Shown here piece after piece: positions 48,315 through 58,216 of a stretch of 58,950 bases of DNA. Location of the stretch: contig CAMNGW010000002.1 in assembly GCA_946538615.1 (NCBI GenBank), forward strand, positions 1 to 58,950. The letters are read 5' to 3'. Each line of letters starts with the position of its first letter. Within the stretch, counting starts at the first letter, position 1. Below the pieces are notes generated by a model. The model was not told the DNA's origin, made no database searches, and worked only from the letters and a program-made list of their open reading frames with translations. A program made the translations under genes and the position numbers. The stretch comes from an uncultured Clostridia bacterium. Its GTDB lineage: Bacteria; Bacillota; Clostridia; Christensenellales; Aristaeellaceae.

Positions 48315-48526
48315 ATCTTAGAATCCGCCAGCTCCGGGAAGAAAAAGGACTGACCCAGTCGGAAGTTGCTGAAGTCCTGCATTGTGACCAGTCCCTGTAT
48401 TCCAGGTATGAGCTCGGCCTCCGCCAGCTCCCTCTGGAAACAGCTATCCAGCTTTCAGACTATTATCAGGTAAGCCTCGATTATCTCGTCTGCCTCACGG
48501 AGGACCCCGGGAAATACCGTCCTTAA
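48311..48526 (+). CDS. XRE-family HTH regulator
   Basis: 71 aa; IRQLREEKGLTQSEVAEVLHCDQSLYSRYELGLRQLPLETAIQLSDYYQVSLDYL; ATGA overlap. Confidence 0.93.
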   Translation: MNLRIRQLREEKGLTQSEVAEVLHCDQSLYSRYELGLRQLPLETAIQLSDYYQVSLDYLVCLTEDPGKYRP

Positions 48527-48732
48527 CCTATCAGCTTTCTCCCCGCAGCCCCTAAAGACAGAATCCATATCCTTTTAATATCTGCAAAGCACCCTCTCCG
48601 ATCCGGGGCAGAAAATACCGTCTTTCTCAGTTTGCTGGGGTATTGTATAATAAGTCCGGACAGGACAATGTTCCGGAGAAATGTCTTTACCTGCCATGCA
48701 TTCAGAAAAAGATATGAGATGAGAGGCGCGCT

Positions 48733-49008
48733 ATGAACAAGAAAAAGCTTTGGATCACTCTTATTGTGGTCTGTGTCGTACTGGTCGGAGCCTTTTCTGT
48801 CTATTGGGAAGCCACACACGGCAACCGTCAGCTGGTTGACCTCAGGAACCGTTTTGACTATGCGGTAATCCGTCTTCCCAATGGAGAAAGTGTAGAAGGC
48901 AAAGTGACTTCCTGGCTGGATTATAATGATTCGGACGTGGTCCAGATCCGCATGGACGGAAAAACCTATCTGACCCATTACAGCAATGTCTGTCTGATTG
49001 GAGACTGA
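48733..49008 (+). CDS. Small membrane-anchored protein
   Basis: 91 aa, N-terminal TM then a short soluble domain. Confidence 0.6.
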   Translation: MNKKKLWITLIVVCVVLVGAFSVYWEATHGNRQLVDLRNRFDYAVIRLPNGESVEGKVTSWLDYNDSDVVQIRMDGKTYLTHYSNVCLIGD

Positions 49009-49022
49009 TAGCCGTCTTCCGC

Positions 49023-49067
49023 GATATGAAAAAACGCACCGTATACTGCGGTGCGTTTTTTCATATC
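49023..49067. terminator. Long symmetric bidirectional terminator
   Basis: GATATGAAAAAACGCACCG-TATACTG-CGGTGCGTTTTTTCATATC, 19-bp perfect stem. Confidence 0.9.
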
Positions 49068-49806
49068 CTACTTCTTCCTGGAAAAAGATCGACGTTCCCC
49101 CTCATCAGGGCAGGCTGACAGGGACCGAAAATCCACGGGGATAAACAATTTCATCCGTAAAAGCACAGTCCTGTTACATACCCGGGATGAAACATGCAGC
49201 CTTCCCGTTACAAGCTGTCCGGAAAAAGTAAGTACGTGGGCAGCCGGAAGATCGGGCCCATACTGGCTGACCCCGGCTCCCGCTGCTGCGCGGGATCCCG
49301 CATGACATTGCCTGTATCATTTTCAAGCAGATGCACTGCTGTCTGGACATCCTGCCCAAAAGTACACCTTCATCATCCGTTCTGATTGCACCCTCATCCT
49401 CCATTCAGTATTTACCTGCCACACGCATGTTTATCCATCTGGTCACAAGGTGATTGTCAGAACCTGTCCGCATTTTCCTCCATATGTCTTTATCTCGCCC
49501 GGGAAAAATGGTACAATATGGCCGGAAAAATCAGAATCTGTACTAATCAAAAAAATGCTGGTGTCTGGGCCGCTTTGCCTGTGTTTCTCCATCATGTGTC
49601 ACACATGGTTCATTGTCAGTGACATGATGTAAAACATGATAATAAGGAAAAGATACTCATCCTGACCAGCCATGCATCAGCAGACCATCCTGGGGCGTCC
49701 CGCAGCACGCACCACAGGTCAATTCAAGGATGAAGCATATTCTTTTTTTGCGGGACCTCACGTGGTGGAATGAACCATTGAAAGTCAGGAACAAAAGAAA
49801 GGAGGT

Positions 49807-50505
49807 ATGAACGTGGCAGTTGAAACGATTCAGATGAATCAGGATACATGGCGCATGGAAGACAGCGGTGTCCGTTTTTTCCTGTTGGCTGGAAGTGAGA
49901 AAGCTTTGCTGATTGATTCCGGCATGACAGTACCTGATGCCGGAGCCGTCGCTTCCACTCTGACAAATCTTCCCATTTCTCTCCTGAATACCCATTCTGA
50001 TATGGACCACACAGGAAGCAATGGGCTGTTCGCGTCTTTCCGTATGCATCCTGCAGACGAAGAAAACTACCGCAAATCAGGTCAAGGCGGTCAGCTTATA
50101 CCCGTCTTTGATGGAGATGAAATCGACCTGGGCAACCGATTGCTGAAAATTATACATATTCCAGGACATACACCCGGAAGCATCGCTGTGCTGGATGTTG
50201 CCCGCCGTGTCCTTATCAGCGGTGACCCTGTTCAGCAGCACGGAAGAATTTTTATGTTCGGTCCCCATCGGAATATGCAAGATTATATCTCCAGTCTGGA
50301 CAAACTTGAAAACATGGCAGATCAGTTCGATCAGATATGGCCTTCCCACGGGGATCTCCCGGTCGGACCGGATATTCTTCCAAAACTGAGAGAAGGTGCT
50401 CAGAAGATCCTGGATAAAAAGATCATGGGTAACAAAGAACTTTTTCATGGTCACAGCATTGTTGCCTACGATCTGGGATTTACAACGCTGCTCTGCGATG
50501 ATTGA
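49807..50505 (+). CDS. MBL-fold metallohydrolase
   Basis: NTHSDMDHTGSN, HIPGHTPGSIAV, ISGDPVQQ; GAAAGGAGG upstream. Confidence 0.88.
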   Translation: MNVAVETIQMNQDTWRMEDSGVRFFLLAGSEKALLIDSGMTVPDAGAVASTLTNLPISLLNTHSDMDHTGSNGLFASFRMHPADEENYRKSGQGGQLIPVFDGDEIDLGNRLLKIIHIPGHTPGSIAVLDVARRVLISGDPVQQHGRIFMFGPHRNMQDYISSLDKLENMADQFDQIWPSHGDLPVGPDILPKLREGAQKILDKKIMGNKELFHGHSIVAYDLGFTTLLCDD

Positions 50506-50870
50506 CACAGCAGCCCCCGCACACTGCTGTTTCCCGTCTGGCGCAAGCAGAAACTCCGGCCCGCATCCCCGAATCTGGTCCTTAAAAGGCTGTCTCCATG
50601 TGAACCCTGTGCAGTCTGAAAAGCAGGAGGCAAAGGAACATGCCGGGGCAGTGGATCTGATCATTGTCCGCACCGGAAAAGCTGAAATCAGTGAGCTGGC
50701 CGGGTAACATGCGAAATACAGCCTGTTCCCCGCCGTCCCCCGCCCGCTGTGAAGCTGATGAGCAGAAAAACATAATGAAAACACCCGGGTGCATTCAGGA
50801 TATGTATATAATGTTTGACGCTGTTTGGCGAGACAAACAGCATATCAAATCTGCACCGCGGGGGATACCT

Positions 50871-51500
50871 ATGAGCAAAGGGCGTCTGGAAGCCTTCAGC
50901 GATGGCATTATTGCCATTATCATAACCATAACCATTCTTCTGATTGATCTCCCTGACGGCAATGAATGGGAAGATCTGCTGGATATCATGCCCCTGATCG
51001 GAAGTTATCTGATTAGCTTTATCCTTGTGGGCATAAACTGGGTGAATCATCACCATCTGTTTCAGGTTGCCCGGACTGTAAGCGGAAGAATCCTGTGGTC
51101 AAATCTTCTGTATCTGTTTGTGCTGTCTTTTATACCCGTCTCCACAGGATGGGTTGGCAAATCCAGGTTTGCCATCGTACCGGTCAGGGTTTATGTTGTC
51201 CTTCATCTTGCTGTTTTCTGCAGCTACTATCTTCTTGAAAAGGCAGTCATCCGGTCCAGTGACTGCAATGATATCAGATCCGCTGTAAACGAAAGCATGA
51301 AGGAATTCTTTACAATTGGCGTGCAGTTTCTCGCCCTGCTGACCACGCTCCTCCCTCATTTCCATTATCTCGCCTGTCCATTACTTATCGTTGCCTTCCT
51401 TCCGTGGATCGTTCCTGATCTGAGAATGAAATGGGTCTTTGACGAAAGAAAACGCAACGAATCGGCCAGACTTCAGCAGGACAATTCCAGTCATTCATAA
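50871..51500 (+). CDS. TMEM175-family (DUF1211) channel-like membrane protein
   Basis: RLEAFSDGIIAIIITITILLIDLP (FSDG signature); start ATG 50871. Confidence 0.85.
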   Translation: MSKGRLEAFSDGIIAIIITITILLIDLPDGNEWEDLLDIMPLIGSYLISFILVGINWVNHHHLFQVARTVSGRILWSNLLYLFVLSFIPVSTGWVGKSRFAIVPVRVYVVLHLAVFCSYYLLEKAVIRSSDCNDIRSAVNESMKEFFTIGVQFLALLTTLLPHFHYLACPLLIVAFLPWIVPDLRMKWVFDERKRNESARLQQDNSSHS

Positions 51501-51661
51501 CACAGTTTGTTTCCTTTCACATTTTCCATTTTCATGACAAGTTCTGCCGGGCAGCAGCTGAATAGATTGAACATATGCTGCAGTCCATAAGCAGAACAAG
51601 TCAGGCCATATCCCGACAGGCTGAAAACAGTCTGCTGCTTTACAGAACAGGAGGAACACTT

Positions 51662-52135
51662 ATGCGGAACAAAATCTGTATCCTGATGTCTTTGCTCATG
51701 CTGTTTCTTGCAGGAACCGCATTTGCACAAGAAACACAGCCAGCAAGTCCGGTTGAGGATTTCGTTGCAAGTCTCATCCAGAACATCCAGACTGTGGAAT
51801 GGGAAAAACTCCCTGATGAGATCCGGACCCGTATTGACCAGATCAATTGGGATGATTTCCAGGAAAAGCTGCGCAATGTCGACTGGGACGGCATTCTGCA
51901 GTCCATCCAGTCATTTTTTACAGAAACCGAGTGGGAAAAAGTCGGAAGTCAGATCGTAGACTTACTGGATCAGGCCAAACAGCTTGGCCTCTCCGGTCTT
52001 GCACAGGTGCAGGATTATTTTTCTCATCTTGATTACGAGGAATTCTCCAGGTCCCTTTCCGAGTCCATCACTGATATTATGAAAGGCATTGGTGATTTCT
52101 TCTCAAACCTTGAACTCCCCTCGCCCGGGAACTGA
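51662..52135 (+). CDS. Small secreted protein with repeated acidic/aromatic helix motifs
   Basis: Signal peptide MRNKICILMSLLMLFLAGTAFAQ; repeats VEWEKLPDEI / INWDDFQEKL / VDWDGILQSI / TEWEKVGSQI / LDYEEFSRSL; CAGGAGG upstream. Confidence 0.7.
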   Translation: MRNKICILMSLLMLFLAGTAFAQETQPASPVEDFVASLIQNIQTVEWEKLPDEIRTRIDQINWDDFQEKLRNVDWDGILQSIQSFFTETEWEKVGSQIVDLLDQAKQLGLSGLAQVQDYFSHLDYEEFSRSLSESITDIMKGIGDFFSNLELPSPGN

Positions 52136-52162
52136 ACCGCTCATATGATTTAATACAGCTGA

Positions 52163-52196
52163 ACCCCCAAACACGTGTGTTTGGGGGTGTTTTTTT
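52163..52196 (+). terminator. Intrinsic terminator
   Basis: ACCCCCAAACAC-GT-GTGTTTGGGGGT then T-tract. Confidence 0.9.
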
Positions 52197-52365
52197 GGGG
52201 ACCTTTATTAGCAGACTTTTTCTGTTGCCGGAAAATCTTTTGCTCGATAAGCCGCACAACAGGTCTCCAAAGCCCCGGGGCTTATCTGTCCTGCCCATTC
52301 AGAATAAGGAAAATCCATTCCGGAAGGGCACATTTTCCTTCAGTTGCGGGACATGGCTCTTCATA

Positions 52366-53520
52366 TCAGCATACCTGTTCTCCTGACACATAGAGATGAT
52401 AGCCATTCGTTGTAACCTGCCCTGGGTCACCGGTAAAGGATGAAAGATAACTGTCACCAGTAAGTTCCCATGTGCTTTCAGCATCCATCACCAGTTCGGT
52501 CTGACCAGCATTCTGGCTGGTATTGATGGAACCTTTGAAGGAAGACTTTTCCAACTGAAGTGATAGAGTGGAAACAGCATCAACTGTAATCGTGCCAGTC
52601 AGTTCCTGCTGCTCTGCCACAAACACACAGTTGCCTCCGTTACGGCCTTCTTTGCCCCATCGTCCTGCAGAAACAATCAGCAGTTCTCCGTCTTCTGAAA
52701 GGTTCAGCTTGACATCGCTCAGATGGATCTCACTGGAAGTGTTCGTACAGTAGAACATGGCGCCATTATGGGACGTCATTTCCCCTCCGGTCATTGTAAA
52801 AACACTCGTGCCTTCCTTCGCGTCCCCGGATGCGCTCTGATAGAGCAGTACATTGGCATGGATGCTGCCGCTTTTCGTGGACTGATCATTGCCTTCAATT
52901 GTCACATTTTCCAGGGTCACACTGTTCTTTCCTTCAATGATCACTGCCCTGGACTGTTCTGATATGCAGACTGCATTTTTCACAGTAATGTCGGCTGTGC
53001 TGTATATAGCCGGACAGCCGTTTGTTCCTTTGGAAGTATACACACCGCCTTCAAGCAGCATGGTTCCTCCCCCGCGGTCAGAACGGATGGCTGCTTTACT
53101 GGCACTGGTCACTGTAAGGTTCTTCCCAATGAGCGTTCCTCCGCCCGCAACCTGTACACCGCCGGCACCGCCGCCGCTGACATCAATCGTACAGTCTTCT
53201 ATCTGTATGGTCCCTCCATCATAAGCAAAGACGCCTGTTGCATTCTGGGCCGTTGCTTCAACTGCAGAACTGCGCAGTGTCAATTCTGCCTGATCGTAAA
53301 CCCTGACCGCAGCATTCACTCCGCGGAAACTGGCCGCATCTGCACTGCTGGCATTCCCGCCAGTCTTTTGGATGACAGCACCTGTTATCTCGATTTTCTC
53401 TGTTCCCGACACATCTACAGCACTCTGGTCGTCCTCCACTGCTGTGTACACATTTTTTTCCGCACATGCACTGAATGCAATCATCAGACAGAGCATCAGT
53501 GCAATCCACGACTTTTTCAT
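52366..53520 (-). CDS. Exported parallel beta-helix-like protein
   Basis: Signal/lipobox MKKSWIALMLCLMIAFSACAEKN; repeated hydrophobic/Asn/Gly beta-helix rungs (TIQIEDCTIDVSGGGAGGVQVAGGGTLIGKNLTVTSASKAAIRSDRGG). Confidence 0.7.
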   Translation of the reverse strand: MKKSWIALMLCLMIAFSACAEKNVYTAVEDDQSAVDVSGTEKIEITGAVIQKTGGNASSADAASFRGVNAAVRVYDQAELTLRSSAVEATAQNATGVFAYDGGTIQIEDCTIDVSGGGAGGVQVAGGGTLIGKNLTVTSASKAAIRSDRGGGTMLLEGGVYTSKGTNGCPAIYSTADITVKNAVCISEQSRAVIIEGKNSVTLENVTIEGNDQSTKSGSIHANVLLYQSASGDAKEGTSVFTMTGGEMTSHNGAMFYCTNTSSEIHLSDVKLNLSEDGELLIVSAGRWGKEGRNGGNCVFVAEQQELTGTITVDAVSTLSLQLEKSSFKGSINTSQNAGQTELVMDAESTWELTGDSYLSSFTGDPGQVTTNGYHLYVSGEQVC

Positions 53521-53696
53521 CTGTTCCTTCTCCTTTCCCTGCCTGATCCGGCTCGCCAGAAAACATTTTTCAGGGGCTGCGTACCTTTTCCCAAATGACA
53601 TTGCCGCTCAAGAGATGCTCTTGCAGCCTGGAAACAGGCCATGTCTTATGTTTTATGTGTGTTCATTTCCATCACGCACACTCAGAGTATGCATCA

Positions 53697-54536
53697 TCAC
53701 TTCGTGGCAAGTACGGCATCATATTCACTTTGAAGTATTGCCCCTTCTTCCAGTAAAGCTGAAAGAAGATCCCCTGCCTCGGTGTATTCCTTCCCTTCTG
53801 ATGCGGCAGTGTTCATATAGGTTCTGATCCTCTCGAAAGATTCCTGAGAGATTTTTCCGCTCTTTACCATATCCTCAAAATTCTTCAGCGAAACTGGAGA
53901 TGTACTCTGGTTTTCAGCTGTTGTGTTTGCTTCATTTTCAGCAGCACCATCGTTTTCCTGAGCCTTGTTACCCGCTTTTTTCGTGGGCTGGCTTACCGTA
54001 TCAGCAGTTTTTTCATTCGCCTGTTTTCTGGTGCTTTTACCTGTCTTTTCTTCCGGAGCATCCTCGCTTGTGGTCCCCGACTTTGCCTTTCTGGTCGTTG
54101 TCGTGCTCTTCGCGTTTCCTTCCGGGGCGGCTCCGCTTGTGGTCCCCGGCTTTGCCTTTCTGGTCGTTGTCGTGTTCTCTTCCTTGTTTTCTTCCGGAGC
54201 GTCCCCTCTTGTGCTCTGCGGTCTTCTCTTCATAGTCTTTGTCGTTTTCGTGTTTTTCCCTGTGTTTTCTTCCGGATCTGCTTCTGCATTTGCATCAATA
54301 CTGTCTTCCTGTAGTGTTTTATCATCTTCTGTGGTTCTTTTTGAATCCGCATTCCGTTTCTGGACCTGCGGCCTTTCTCTCATACCATGCGGCGTCTTTC
54401 CTGCAAAAGCAGCATGGCTTTGCTGCACGCTCTGAGTCTCCGGTACTGTTGTGCTTTCTGTGTTTTCTTCAGCAACGGCCCACGCCGCAGCGGCCACCAT
54501 GGCCAACGCAAGTATGTAAGCAAGTAATTTCTTCAT
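53697..54536 (-). CDS. Exported low-complexity Thr/Lys/Glu-rich repeat protein
   Basis: Signal peptide MKKLLAYILALAMVAAAAWAVAEE; near-repeats TTTTRKAKPGTTSGAAPEGNAKS / TTTTRKAKSGTTSEDAPEEKTGKS; charged C-terminal helical domain. Confidence 0.7.
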   Translation of the reverse strand: MKKLLAYILALAMVAAAAWAVAEENTESTTVPETQSVQQSHAAFAGKTPHGMRERPQVQKRNADSKRTTEDDKTLQEDSIDANAEADPEENTGKNTKTTKTMKRRPQSTRGDAPEENKEENTTTTRKAKPGTTSGAAPEGNAKSTTTTRKAKSGTTSEDAPEEKTGKSTRKQANEKTADTVSQPTKKAGNKAQENDGAAENEANTTAENQSTSPVSLKNFEDMVKSGKISQESFERIRTYMNTAASEGKEYTEAGDLLSALLEEGAILQSEYDAVLATK

Positions 54537-54866
54537 ATTCTATTTCTCCTTCTCTGTCATGAGTTTCATTTTTTGTTCCGCACAGTGCCACTTGGAAATG
54601 TGCACGTTTCCCTCCTGGCAGGATCATGATACCAGGTATTCCTTGAATCTACCTTGAATACTTCAGGAACCCGAAATGAAGCCCGCTGCCATTCCATGTT
54701 CCCAGGAACACATCTTTTGTGAAAAGCACAGGGGTGTTGCTGAACAGGCCTGGAAGCAAGACAAATCAGGATAGGATTCCCCTGCCAAACGTTTTTCCAT
54801 TACAGGGAACTGCCCGGTCCGATATCAGGCACCGTATCCGTATTGTGCACAGCAGTTTCTGCATTA

Positions 54867-55126
54867 TGCTGCTTGATCAGGAATACACTTTCAGACAATA
54901 TGGGCTGTCTCAGTGGAAAGAAGGATTTATTGAAGGGTATAAATCAGGATCCGGAGAAGGATGTATTGAAGGGACAATCAGAGTTTGCCGCAATGAAATG
55001 CATCTTGGCGGCGAAGCGATCATCAGAAGGATTATGGAAACAGATACGCTCAGCCGTGAAGATGCAGAATCCTTTGGCCGGACCTTTTCCGTCGAATACG
55101 CTTATTCCTGTTTGTTTTTTCACTGA
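54867..55126 (+). pseudogene. Possible remnant of a C-terminal EG-repeat segment as in Rpn/PD-(D/E)XK-type proteins
   Basis: MLLDQEYTFRQYGLSQWKEGFIEGYKSGSGEGCIEGTIRVCRNEMHLGGEAIIRRIMETDTLSREDAESF. Confidence 0.25.
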
Positions 55127-55301
55127 CTGCTCACACAGGCAGGCCCACAGGAGCAGTCTGGTTGCGGTCCACAGACACATGCAGCTTCAATGAAATGCTG
55201 TCTGTTATATTTCCTATGGAATCTTTTCGTTCATTTTTCAGTGAAGCCTGGCATACTCCAGTACATCAGATATTCTGCTCCCGGCGGTCACCTGCCCCGA
55301 T

Positions 55302-55338
55302 AAAAAGAGAGCACCTGTGATCCCACAGATGCTCTCTT
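55302..55338 (-). terminator. Terminator for the flavoprotein gene
   Basis: AGAGAGCACCTGTG ... CACAGATGCTCTCT with minus-strand T-tract. Confidence 0.7.
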
Positions 55339-55344
55339 CTCATG

Positions 55345-55376
55345 GACCTGCTGCGATACACAGCAGGTCATTTTTT
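55345..55376 (+). terminator. Plus-strand terminator
   Basis: GACCTGCTG-CGATACA-CAGCAGGTC-A-TTTTTT. Confidence 0.75.
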
Positions 55377-55388
55377 ACAGGATTCAGC

Positions 55389-57902
55389 TTATGGATTGTC
55401 AGCATTCACAGCCTGTGCTGCCGTACGGCCGGACACAAAGATTTCCACGATTGCATTGCCGCCAAGACGGTTGCCGCCATGGATACCTCCAGTGACTTCG
55501 CCGGCTGCATACAGTCCTGGAATTACCGTGCCATCCGTGCTGAGCACGTGACGCTGGGTATCAACTTTCACGCCGCCCATCGTGTGGTGCGTGGAAGGTG
55601 CCATAAGACGGATGGTCAGAAGTGTGCCTTCCAGATCATAGGTATCAGGCAGATAGTTGCCATTCTCATCCTTCTGCACATTCCCGATGCACCGTGAAGC
55701 AATTGCTTTGCCCACATCAGGGAACTCGCCAAGGCCCATCACTGCCTGGTCATAAGCCTTGATGGTCCCGATAATCACGTCAGGATCGGCTTCCATGCCC
55801 AGTTCCTTGAGCAGTTCAGGCAGCTGATCAATGGTACGGCGGTAGTAGCGGCCCTCATAATCGCCTTCTGCAAGCTGGATCGGGCCGGGAATCAGTTCCT
55901 CAGCGTTGTAGAACTCGAGGAAAACGCCCTTTGTCCCGTTCACCTCAACTCCATTGCGGAACTCAGCCAGTGACAGCACGTCACGTTCAGAACCCTCATC
56001 GACAAAGCGCTTGCCGGTTGTCGGGTTAATCCAGCAGGCATAGTTGCCGCCGCCAAAAGCGAGGTTGCCGTTGTCCACCCAGGAAATCGGCATGAGCTGG
56101 GTGAAGCCCAGACCAGTGACATCCGCACCGGCAGCCTGTGCCATGGTGATGCCGTCACCCTTGAGGGAGGAACGGTTGGTCGTCTTGGTAGCGTTGGTCA
56201 GATACTCTGAGCTCCAGTACACGTTCTCAGAGAGCACCATGGGGATGTTTGCAGCATAACCGCCTGTGGCAAGAATCACGCCTTTATTGGCATGCGCAAC
56301 AACTTCCGTACCGTCATATCTGGTTGCCTTGACGCCTTTTACTTTGCCGTCTTCCACAATCAGTTCGTTGGCTGTGGTGCGCAGCATGATCTGGTTGGCT
56401 TCGTTGGCCTTATACAGGGTGTTCATCGGGGCTGCAAAATACGAACCCCAGCGTCCCATCTCAGGGGCTCCGTCGCCATCGAGGTCCACAGTGGAACCGA
56501 TGAATTCATTTTCACGATACCACAGAGCTCCGATCAGTGTAGGCTGGCTGTCCTCGCGGAATGTCGCTCCCTGTCCCTCGAGCCATTCCTTCAATCCCTG
56601 GCCGCCTTCAATGAACTGCTTGACCAGATCAAGGTCGCCGTAAATCCACTGGCTCTTATCTGCGCTCTGACGCAGGCCGCCGTAATAGGTCTGGAAAATA
56701 TGCAGATTCAGGGTGGAGAAAAGGGTCAGCTGGTTCTCGGGCGTGCCAGCATCCAGTTTGGGCTGTGCCCAGTCAAGATAAGCCTGGATTTCTTCCTTCA
56801 GAGCTTTGAGCACAGGCAGGTATTCAGCATGCACGCCGTGTTTGCTCAGCTCAACAGCATCGCCGGCGACAAACTCATGGTCCACGTACCAGGCTTCATC
56901 AAAAGGCTCCTCGCTCCAGTTGAGGATCATCTTCAGTTCATTGATGCAGCCATTGACAGATTTGACCTTGTTATAGGTTTCGCCATTGAACGCATATACG
57001 CCCGTCGTGGCATCGGGATCACTGGCATCCCATACCAGATAAGGCATCACGCTCTGGTACTGGCCGCCTGAGACCAGGGTATTGCCGCCAACCTCGGCGT
57101 TCTTTTCGATGACAAGGACCGTGTTCCCGTCCTGTGCAGCCTGCGCCGCAGCGGCAATGCCTGCACCGCCCGCGCCAATGACGACGACATCATATGTCAC
57201 GTCAACAGCCTCTCCTGCCTCGTGGGTGACACGGTTCGCCTTGAAAGCGTCCATGTTGGTGCAGCCGGCCTGTTCAGCTGCTGCATTGACAGCTGTGCGC
57301 AGAGCATTGGAAGAAAATGTTGCGCCGGAAACACCATCAACACCTGTTCCGTTGGCTGCGAGCATATCTTCGATCATGATCGGGAAAGCAATGTCTCCCA
57401 CATGTGCCGTTTCCGTATTTTTAAGGACCTCGATACCTGTCAGCGCACTGTCTGAGAAGGTGACGGAAAAGCTTGTATAGCCATTATAGCCATATGCCTC
57501 AGCCTCATAGGTTCCAGGAGTAAAAGCAAGGGGCGCGTCATTTTCAACGGCCTCTCCGCGTGCCTGGGCAAGAGCCTTGTTCGCAGCAAGAATCACGCCA
57601 TTGGACGTCATGGTTGCACCGGCAACGGTGTCAATATCCGCATCCGAACGTCCAACCAGGGCCTGTGACAGTTCTTCATACGCAGGGACACCAAAAGGCT
57701 GTTCACCGTCACCGGTGATGGCAGCGCCGGTAATGGTATTTTCATCCACAGTCAGTGTGACTGTCACTGCATCCGGGACCTGCTGATAGCCGGGGGCCGA
57801 AGCTGTGTACACGCCCGGTGTGAACGTGCCATCTGCGGATGCCAGACCCATGCATGAACCCAAAAGGCACAGCACGAGCAACAGGGAAAAGAATTTCTTC
57901 AT
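55389..57902 (-). CDS. Exported flavocytochrome c / fumarate (or urocanate-type) reductase flavoprotein with two N-terminal FMN-binding domains
   Basis: Signal peptide; two FMN_bind domains (DTVAGATMTSNG, VDGVSGATFSSNA); FAD domain YDVVVIGAGGAGIAAAAQAAQDGNTVLVIEK; GEVTGGIHGGNRLGGNAIVEIFVSG. Confidence 0.9.
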   Translation of the reverse strand: MKKFFSLLLVLCLLGSCMGLASADGTFTPGVYTASAPGYQQVPDAVTVTLTVDENTITGAAITGDGEQPFGVPAYEELSQALVGRSDADIDTVAGATMTSNGVILAANKALAQARGEAVENDAPLAFTPGTYEAEAYGYNGYTSFSVTFSDSALTGIEVLKNTETAHVGDIAFPIMIEDMLAANGTGVDGVSGATFSSNALRTAVNAAAEQAGCTNMDAFKANRVTHEAGEAVDVTYDVVVIGAGGAGIAAAAQAAQDGNTVLVIEKNAEVGGNTLVSGGQYQSVMPYLVWDASDPDATTGVYAFNGETYNKVKSVNGCINELKMILNWSEEPFDEAWYVDHEFVAGDAVELSKHGVHAEYLPVLKALKEEIQAYLDWAQPKLDAGTPENQLTLFSTLNLHIFQTYYGGLRQSADKSQWIYGDLDLVKQFIEGGQGLKEWLEGQGATFREDSQPTLIGALWYRENEFIGSTVDLDGDGAPEMGRWGSYFAAPMNTLYKANEANQIMLRTTANELIVEDGKVKGVKATRYDGTEVVAHANKGVILATGGYAANIPMVLSENVYWSSEYLTNATKTTNRSSLKGDGITMAQAAGADVTGLGFTQLMPISWVDNGNLAFGGGNYACWINPTTGKRFVDEGSERDVLSLAEFRNGVEVNGTKGVFLEFYNAEELIPGPIQLAEGDYEGRYYRRTIDQLPELLKELGMEADPDVIIGTIKAYDQAVMGLGEFPDVGKAIASRCIGNVQKDENGNYLPDTYDLEGTLLTIRLMAPSTHHTMGGVKVDTQRHVLSTDGTVIPGLYAAGEVTGGIHGGNRLGGNAIVEIFVSGRTAAQAVNADNP

Positions 57903-58093
57903 GGGAATCTCCTTTCTGCCAGCGCAGCACGGCACACAAAGACAGAGCTTTTTCTGTACATTTGACGGCTTTTGTACGTGGCATCTTCTAGAATAATCAG
58001 TTCTTACAGCTTTGTCAACGTTTTTCCAGCCATCCGGAACCCATATTCAGTAAAAATCCGGCGCGTCCTGCGGTGCCTGCAAATGGTTTATGC

Positions 58094-58126
58094 GAAAAGC
58101 CCTGATCTCAATGAGAGAACAGGGCT
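58094..58126 (-). terminator. Terminator for the phosphoketolase gene
   Basis: AGCCCTG ... CAGGGCT with minus-strand TTTT. Confidence 0.6.
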
Positions 58127-58216
58127 GAAGGTCTGGCCGGGAGGCATGCACCGCGCTGCTTTCCCAGCCTCCGGCCCCTGTCACAGACATGGGCCATAGT
58201 CTTTCATGTCAGGAGC

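Noticed and set aside
49690-49760. Inverted repeat GTCCCGCA...TGCGGGAC upstream of the 49807 MBL gene
   Set aside because: 8-bp arms about 40 nt apart with poor continuity; could be chance
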